The position numbers and the translations under genes were made by a program. From assembly GCA_024762915.1 (NCBI GenBank), contig JANTGL010000073.1:1-10525 (forward strand): DNA of 10,525 bases, in the 5' to 3' direction. This document shows positions 6,407 through 10,525 of this stretch, one piece after another. The DNA comes from Bacteroidales bacterium. Its GTDB lineage: Bacteria; Bacteroidota; Bacteroidia; Bacteroidales; JAADGE01. The stretch's first letter is position 1. The number at the start of each line of letters is the position of its first letter. Under the pieces are notes generated by a model. That model saw only the letters and a program-made list of their open reading frames with translations. It was not told where the DNA came from and made no database searches.

Positions 6407-7504
6407 ATGAAATTAAAAATTTGGGGGTTATTGCCTGTTACAAGAAATCAATTTGTGATTATTGAAATCATATTATTCTCATTTTTTTTCTTACTGACCG
6501 TCTTTTTCTTTTCTTGGTCAGTCCCGAAATATGTCGATGATCCGATGATTCTTTTCCATGCAAAATATTTAAAATACATTACTTTAGCATTGAGTTTTTT
6601 AATTGTTGTAGAAACCCAATATTATTTAAACAAATTTATCTCAAAACAACTAGAAATTAATGAATTACAACGATTGAAAATTGAATTGCAAAACGACGAA
6701 ATCATGCAAAGCATTCGCTATGCCAGCCGTATTCAAGAAGCCATATTACCGGATAATAACAAACTGCCGGATATGCCGGAACATTTTATTTTTTACAAAC
6801 CGAAAGATATTGTAAGCGGTGATTTTTATTGGTTTGCCCAACACTACGGGAAAATGGTAATTGTTGCAGGTGATTGTACCGGTCACGGTGTTCCCGGTGC
6901 TTTTATGAGTGTCCTGGGTATTTCCTCTCTGAATGACATTATCAACGAAACAGAAGAAGAATTAGATTCCGGAGAAATACTGAACATTCTCAGAGATAAA
7001 GTTATCACTTCTTTGAAACAAGATACTGAAGGTTCCATTTCTGTGTCCGGAATTGATTTGGCATTAATTATCTTGGATATAAAAAATAAGCAAATACAAT
7101 TTTCCGGAGCCAAAAATCCTATTTTTTTAATACGAAACAAAAAAATCCCCGGGACTTTCGAGAATTCGGATTATTCGGTTACTGAATCAGATAATTACAA
7201 CTTATTTCATTTTAAACCGGACAAAATGCATATTGGTTTACATCCTATTTTTCAACCCTTTAAAACTCAAATTATTAAATTCGAAAAAAACGATACAGTT
7301 TATCTCTTTTCAGACGGTTTTGTCGATCAAATGGGCGGTTCTCAAGGGAAAAAATTAATGAACAAACGGTTTAAAAATATGTTGCTTAATATTCAAAATA
7401 AAAATATGAGCGGACAGAGGGAAATCGTTGAAAGATACTTTAATAAATGGAAGGGTGATACTGAACAAACAGATGATGTGATTCTGTTCGGGATTAAAGT
7501 TTGA
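6407..7504 (+). CDS. membrane SpoIIE/RsbU-type PPM serine/threonine phosphatase
   Basis: Metal-dependent protein phosphatase of the SpoIIE branch of the PP2C family, which typically dephosphorylates an anti-sigma-factor antagonist (STAS protein) in partner-switching signalling. The 365 residues hold two membrane helices (about 16-37 and 54-74) with a short loop between them. A likely coiled linker (75-105) leads into SIRYASRIQEAILP, the usual entry to this domain. Catalytic metal ligands are visible: Asp139 in VSGDFYWF, Asp156 in GDCTGHGVPGAFMS, Asp303 in FSDGFVDQ, and Asp356-Asp357 in QTDDVILFGI. It lacks the TPR or PAS sensor region that many Bacteroidota homologues carry, and the periplasmic loop is only about 17 residues, so it may sense through a partner. 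No STAS or anti-sigma kinase gene is in the window. It is cotranscribed with the DUF4919 gene by spacing. Confidence 0.93.
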   Translation: MKLKIWGLLPVTRNQFVIIEIILFSFFFLLTVFFFSWSVPKYVDDPMILFHAKYLKYITLALSFLIVVETQYYLNKFISKQLEINELQRLKIELQNDEIMQSIRYASRIQEAILPDNNKLPDMPEHFIFYKPKDIVSGDFYWFAQHYGKMVIVAGDCTGHGVPGAFMSVLGISSLNDIINETEEELDSGEILNILRDKVITSLKQDTEGSISVSGIDLALIILDIKNKQIQFSGAKNPIFLIRNKKIPGTFENSDYSVTESDNYNLFHFKPDKMHIGLHPIFQPFKTQIIKFEKNDTVYLFSDGFVDQMGGSQGKKLMNKRFKNMLLNIQNKNMSGQREIVERYFNKWKGDTEQTDDVILFGIKV

Positions 7505-7669
7505 TTTTTAGTAATTTGCAAGTCATTGAAACATTTTGTTAAAAAGCAAAGGATTAAATATAAATCCGTTTCACTTAAATTATAATAGCAATACGATGAC
7601 TATCTGCACCTTAGATTTTGTTCTGAGATTATTCGATATTTAACCGATCATTTAATAATCAAAAATAAA
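7505..7669. other. AT-rich intergenic stretch, nothing recognised
   Basis: Bases between the phosphatase stop and the promoter at 7670. I see no convincing ORF, no G/C-stemmed terminator hairpin and no RNA gene. Transcription from the phosphatase may therefore read toward the next gene, which nevertheless has its own promoter. Confidence 0.5.
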
Positions 7670-7700
7670 TTTGCAACATTAAATAATTCATTTAACTTTG
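7670..7700 (+). promoter_or_regulatory. consensus Bacteroidetes promoter of the six-helix protein
   Basis: TTTG (7670-7673), exactly 19 bases, TAACTTTG (7693-7700): both boxes match the published Bacteroidetes consensus (-33 TTTG, -7 TAnnTTTG) perfectly. The ATG at 7731 follows 30 nt after the -7 box. It shows that the in-frame TTG at 7698 is promoter DNA, not a start codon. Confidence 0.8.
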
Positions 7701-7724
7701 CATCACAAAGTACTTTTAAAACAA
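7692..7724 (+). promoter_or_regulatory. putative operator A (twin of the site before creD)
   Basis: ACTTTG (7695-7700), CATCA, CAAAGT (7706-7711), ACTTT (7712-7716): three alternating half-sites. The first two form a perfect 6-bp inverted repeat; the last two form the palindrome AAAGTACTTT. Identical to 9496-9528 at 27 of 33 bases, including ACTTTTAAAACAA (7712-7724). It covers the -7 box and the expected transcription start, as a repressor site would. Confidence 0.6.
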
Positions 7725-7730
7725 TTAGAA

Positions 7731-8375
7731 ATGAGTGACGAAAAACAAAAGCATCTGGAAAACTTATCCGAAATTCGCTCCATTATGGAACGATCTTCAA
7801 GTTTTCTGTCGTTAAGCGGTTTAGGCGGTATTTTTGCAGGAATTTTTGCACTTGCCGGTGCCGGTTTTGCCTATTGGTACATCTATATTTTTAATGCCTT
7901 TGAAAGAAAATCATTTCTTATCGAAACATCCGATTTAAGCATCGAAATGATATTGGTTTTATTTGCTGATGCAGCAATCATTTTACTTCTTGCTTTACTT
8001 TTCGGATTTATTTTTACATATCGTAATGCAAAATCAAACGGATTAAAAGTCTGGAGTAAAACGGCAAAATTACTCGTAATAAATTTGTTCATACCTTTAA
8101 TTACAGGCGGATTTTTTATCATAATATTATTATGGCACGGAGCGGCATTTATTATTGCGGGAACAACGCTTATTTTTTACGGACTTGCCCTTATCAATGC
8201 GTCAAAATACACACACAAAGACGTGCGTTGGCTCGGTATTACCGAAATTGTAATCGGACTGATTGCCTGTATCGATATCGGATACGGATTATGGTACTGG
8301 GCTTTGGGATTCGGTATTATGCACATCATTTACGGATCCGTAATGTATTTTAAATATGAAAGAAGAAATTCTTAA
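7731..8375 (+). CDS. six-helix membrane protein of the CreD-linked cluster, unknown function
   Basis: I do not recognise a named family. The 214 residues begin with a charged cytoplasmic segment (MSDEKQKHLENLSEIRSIMERSS). Helix 1 follows, containing LSGLGGIFAGIFALAGAGFAY (about 28-54), then helices at about 72-97, 111-133, 137-155, 166-184 and 187-206, and a short basic end (KYERRNS). Small residues (Gly/Ala) are frequent in the helices. The ORF can be extended 11 codons to TTG 7698, but that codon lies in a perfect -7 promoter box, so ATG 7731 is the start. The gene leads a run containing a lipoprotein, a winged-helix regulator and creD, and it shares its leader sequence with creD. This suggests common control and a cell-envelope role; the function itself is inference from context. 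Confidence 0.85.
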   Translation: MSDEKQKHLENLSEIRSIMERSSSFLSLSGLGGIFAGIFALAGAGFAYWYIYIFNAFERKSFLIETSDLSIEMILVLFADAAIILLLALLFGFIFTYRNAKSNGLKVWSKTAKLLVINLFIPLITGGFFIIILLWHGAAFIIAGTTLIFYGLALINASKYTHKDVRWLGITEIVIGLIACIDIGYGLWYWALGFGIMHIIYGSVMYFKYERRNS

Positions 8376-8407
8376 CATAAATTCATATATACTAAAAATT
8401 TAACCCT

Positions 8408-9004
8408 ATGAAAACATTATCATTTATTATTTTTTTCGCTATAACATCGACAATATTTCTTTCTTGCGAACCGAAACAAGAAAACACACCCGATGCTTTC
8501 CGGGATAAATCTGTTATCAGTGATATTTCATCAATGAAAAGAGGATATTCCGATTTAATTTCTACTTTATATGCTGAAATTCTTGAAAAAAATACGGAAC
8601 TGCAAGCTTTAGAAGACAGCTTAAACAGTTTAAAAGACAATACTTTCAGTACAACTGAAGAGGCAAATCTCTATTTTTCAAACAATCAAAAATATTACGA
8701 TGCTGCTTATAAATATATTGAACTGATACAAGACAGTATTTTGCGTGAAAAAATATTTGAACAGTTAAGCGAAAATGAGAATAATTTCAATCAAAAAACC
8801 GAAAATTTAGCATCAATATTGGGTAAAATTTCTCAAAAGCAAGCGGAATTAAACGATGCTCATTATGCATTGAAAATTCTGTTAACCATGGAACAAAACA
8901 AAGATTATCAAATAAATAATTTCCCCGATACAACAGCTGTTTCAAATTTAAAAGGTAAATATGAAAACATTCTAAAATTAATTAAGGAAAAACTGAAAGA
9001 ATAA
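8408..9004 (+). CDS. helical coiled-coil lipoprotein, unknown function
   Basis: No family recognised. The N-terminus MKTLSFIIFFAITSTIFLSC is a lipoprotein signal: two to three polar residues, a hydrophobic core, then FLS-Cys20. The lipobox is slightly atypical (Phe at -3) but acceptable for Bacteroidota. The rest (198 residues in all) is rich in Glu, Lys, Gln, Leu and Asn with heptad-like spacing around 50-75 (YAEILEKNTELQALEDSLNSL) and 105-150, so it should be a long helical or coiled-coil protein in the periplasm. No enzyme motif or cysteine pair is seen. It starts 32 nt after the six-helix protein, with no promoter box between them, so the two are probably cotranscribed. AT-rich degenerate repeats begin 5 nt after the stop. 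Confidence 0.75.
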   Translation: MKTLSFIIFFAITSTIFLSCEPKQENTPDAFRDKSVISDISSMKRGYSDLISTLYAEILEKNTELQALEDSLNSLKDNTFSTTEEANLYFSNNQKYYDAAYKYIELIQDSILREKIFEQLSENENNFNQKTENLASILGKISQKQAELNDAHYALKILLTMEQNKDYQINNFPDTTAVSNLKGKYENILKLIKEKLKE

Positions 9005-9009
9005 TGGGT

Positions 9010-9173
9010 AAAAGCCACTAATTCACAATTAAAATCAAATATTTTGTGCATTGAATGATAAAAAGCCACTAATTCACTAATAAAATAATTTATAAAATAG
9101 CTAAGAACTTTCAACTTATCTAAAAAAATAAAAATAATAATTCGTGCATTCGTGGCATTTCTCAATGAATTAG
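9010..9173. repeat. REP-like degenerate inverted-repeat element, two tandem left arms
   Basis: AAAAGCCACTAATTCAC occurs identically at 9010-9026 and 9061-9077 (period 51). The right arm ATTCGTGCATTCGTGGC (9140-9156) is the reverse complement of 9065-9081 at 14 of 17 positions. The first copy has a much-decayed partner near 9041-9057 (GTGCATTGAATG), and TGAATTAG (9166-9173) complements part of the left arm again. GCCACGAAT...ATTCGTGGC elements of this sort are, from memory, dispersed in many Bacteroidota intergenic regions. It fills the 178-nt gap before the regulator gene and could fold in RNA, but a poly-U terminator tail is missing. Confidence 0.65.
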
Positions 9174-9182
9174 CACCATAAT

Positions 9183-9482
9183 ATGAAATCAATTATATCA
9201 AATATCAATAAATTTTTTGAAAGCAGGGTTCGACTCGGTATTATGTCAATTCTTATGATACATGAGAAAATTGATTTTAATACGTTGAAAGCAACGCTCA
9301 AATTAACCGACGGGAACCTTGCTTCGCATTTGCGTGCATTGGAAAATAGAGAATATGTTGAATTCAGCAAAGGATTTTCCGGCAGAAAAACACAGACATT
9401 TTATAAAACAACAAAACTCGGAAAACAGGCATTCACTGAACACATTAACGCACTTGAACAATTAATTAAAGAACAAAAATAA
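9183..9482 (+). CDS. small winged-helix transcriptional regulator (PF13601-like)
   Basis: One-component DNA-binding protein, 99 residues, essentially a single winged-helix domain. The order is ESRVRLGIMSILM (helix 1, 13-25), IDFNTLKATLKL (helix 2), TDGNLASHLRALENREYVE (turn plus recognition helix, 42-60), wing KGFSGRKTQTFYKTT (63-77), and a C-terminal dimerisation helix LGKQAFTEHINALEQLI. The ESRVRLGI..L and TDGNL.SHL.ALE patterns are those of the winged-helix DNA-binding family related to ArsR and PadR regulators. There is no sensor domain and no metal-binding cysteine, so the signal is unknown. It sits directly upstream of creD (51 nt), an arrangement I recall as common in Bacteroidota. The twin half-site motifs before creD and before the gene at 7731 are its most likely targets (inference). 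No clear TAnnTTTG box was found upstream of its own ATG. Confidence 0.92.
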   Translation: MKSIISNINKFFESRVRLGIMSILMIHEKIDFNTLKATLKLTDGNLASHLRALENREYVEFSKGFSGRKTQTFYKTTKLGKQAFTEHINALEQLIKEQK

Positions 9483-9495
9483 TTTTTTTTATCTA

Positions 9496-9528
9496 TTAAC
9501 TTTGTGCTGCAAAGCACTTTTAAAACAA
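9496..9528 (+). promoter_or_regulatory. putative operator B and -7 box before creD
   Basis: TAACTTTG (9497-9504) is a perfect -7 box. The half-sites are ACTTTG (9499-9504), TGCTG, CAAAGC (9510-9515) and ACTTT (9516-9520), followed by TAAAACAA. It is 27/33 identical to operator A, all six differences being transitions. The -33 position reads CAAA instead of TTTG, so the promoter may be weak or need help. ATG 9534 follows 5 nt after the shared block, against 6 nt in operator A. Confidence 0.6.
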
Positions 9529-9533
9529 ACAAA

Positions 9534-10525
9534 ATGGAAGACTTAAAATTTAACATCTACGTAAAACTTGCGATTATCAGTTTCATTGCAATCATTTTAA
9601 TTGCCTCTGTATCAATGGTAACAAACTTGGCAGAAGAACGACAAAGTTTGCAAACTACGGCAATAAACGACATCAGTTCCAAGTGGGGAAATGCCCAAAC
9701 GATTTCCGGACCGGTACTTTCAATCCCTTATTATCGTTACGAAAAACAAGTGCAGGAAGATAAAAGTGTAAAATATTTAAAATATAAGGAATACATACAC
9801 ATCCTTCCGGAAACTTTGACTATTAACGGCAACATTTTCCCGGAAGCAAAGCACAGAAATATCTATGAAACGGTTGTTTATAAATCTGAATTGACCCTTA
9901 AAGGAAATTTTAAGAATATTGATGTCGGGGAATTAAATATTGACCCGAAAAATATTCTTTGGGATAAAGCAATGTTAACAATGGGTATCAGCGATTTAAG
10001 AGGCATCGAAAATGAACTTCTCATAAGCTTGAACGATACTGATATAACGTTTAATCCCGGAAGTGCTTCTCCCGGTATCATTTACAGCGGTGTAAACATT
10101 AAATTTCCGAAAATTAATCCCGAAGAAAATACCGTTTACAACTTTTCATTAAATATTAATCTAAAGGGAAGTCAACAATTGTATTTTGTTCCGGTAGGGA
10201 AAACAACTGACATACATCTAAATTCACCTTGGCAAAATCCGAGTTTTAACGGAGCTTTTCTCCCCTCCCCGCAAACTATTGACAAAAAAGGGTTTACTGC
10301 TGATTGGAAAGTACTGAATTTAAACAGAAATTTTCCGCAAATGTGGACAAATGAACAATACAATTTTAACAACTCGGTATTCGGCGTTGATTTACTGCTC
10401 CCGGTCGATAATTATCAGAAAATTATGCGGTCGATAAAATATGCCGTATTGTTTATTGTATTCACTTTTCTCACGTTCTTCTTTACGGAAGTGTTGAAAA
10501 AGAAATTCATCCATCCGGTACAATA
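9534..10525 (+). CDS. creD: cell envelope integrity protein CreD (3' partial)
   Basis: Inner-membrane protein named from the E. coli CreBC regulon, where it affects envelope stability and colicin E2 tolerance; molecular activity unknown. 330 residues are present and the frame is open to the right edge; the family is usually about 450 long, so the C-terminal bundle of helices is missing. Seen: an N-terminal membrane helix (about 11-31); GPVLSIPY (59-66), a hallmark; a long periplasmic beta-rich region; GAFLPS and W-K-V-LNRNFPQMW late in it; GVDLLLPVDNYQKIMRSIKYA; a second helix (303-321); and KKKFIHPVQ, the conserved run into the polytopic part. I translated the stretch codon by codon and found no frameshift. 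The gene follows a winged-helix regulator and carries the operator-like leader described at 9496. CreB/CreC are absent from the window. Confidence 0.95.
   Translation, partial: MEDLKFNIYVKLAIISFIAIILIASVSMVTNLAEERQSLQTTAINDISSKWGNAQTISGPVLSIPYYRYEKQVQEDKSVKYLKYKEYIHILPETLTINGNIFPEAKHRNIYETVVYKSELTLKGNFKNIDVGELNIDPKNILWDKAMLTMGISDLRGIENELLISLNDTDITFNPGSASPGIIYSGVNIKFPKINPEENTVYNFSLNINLKGSQQLYFVPVGKTTDIHLNSPWQNPSFNGAFLPSPQTIDKKGFTADWKVLNLNRNFPQMWTNEQYNFNNSVFGVDLLLPVDNYQKIMRSIKYAVLFIVFTFLTFFFTEVLKKKFIHPVQ

Noticed and set aside
7501..7669. Terminator, small RNA or riboswitch in the gap after the phosphatase
   Set aside because: No stem with G/C pairs plus a U-tract and no recognisable aptamer pattern; only short AT-rich direct repeats.
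7698..7730. TTG 7698 as start of the six-helix protein
   Set aside because: The codon is part of a perfect -7 box, and a normal ATG follows at 7731.
9010..9077. Two 17-base identical repeats as a CRISPR array
   Set aside because: Only two copies, the unit has inverted-repeat partners, the spacer is itself degenerate repeat, and no cas genes are present.
8908..9192. 94-residue minus-strand frame across the lipoprotein end and repeat region
   Set aside because: It overlaps the lipoprotein gene and its protein repeats ELVAF..H only because the direct repeats lie in it; no family resemblance and no promoter.

Overview
The window looks like a piece of a Bacteroidota (Bacteroidetes) chromosome. 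The reasons are low G+C (by eye about one third), almost no Shine-Dalgarno sequences, promoters of the Bacteroidetes type (-33 TTTG, about 19 bases, -7 TAnnTTTG), several Bacteroidota-restricted families (DUF4919, a DUF5683-like protein, the winged-helix/CreD pair), and a methylmalonyl-CoA mutase whose C-terminal cobalamin domain is typical of propionate-forming or propionate-using members. I cannot place it below phylum. No rRNA, tRNA, CRISPR, phage, transposase or plasmid genes were seen.

Layout. (1) Bases 1-470 are the 3' end of the mutase large subunit; the reading frame is open to the left edge. (2) 518-2137 is a GT39/PMT-like polytopic glycosyltransferase with a TTG start, followed by a tiny overlapping ORF of doubtful status. 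(3) 2295-4703 holds panD, a strong terminator, then an exported DUF5683-like protein 2 nt upstream of radA. (4) 4707-5624 (minus strand, convergent with radA) is a membrane-anchored SH3b protein. Its upstream region is shared with a divergent pair: an exported DUF4919 protein and a membrane SpoIIE/PP2C-type phosphatase (5713-7504). (5) 7731 to the right edge is an envelope-related cluster: a six-helix membrane protein, a coiled-coil lipoprotein, a small winged-helix regulator and the first 330 residues of CreD.

The most interesting signal is in region 5. The promoter/leader of the six-helix protein (7692-7724) and that of creD (9496-9528) are 27/33 identical. Both carry the half-site pattern ACTTTG-N5-CAAAG(T/C)-ACTTT laid over and just after the -7 box. 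This looks like a shared operator, with the winged-helix protein encoded between them as the obvious candidate to bind it, and would make a one-component-controlled CreD regulon without CreB/CreC. A degenerate inverted-repeat element (9010-9173) sits just upstream of the regulator gene.

Promoter geometry also corrects two starts: the six-helix protein begins at ATG 7731, not at the TTG inside its -7 box, and the SH3b protein begins at ATG 5624, not at the GTG abutting its -7 box. Nothing here is clearly a wholly new system; the CreD cluster with its paired operators is the best candidate for an under-described regulatory unit.
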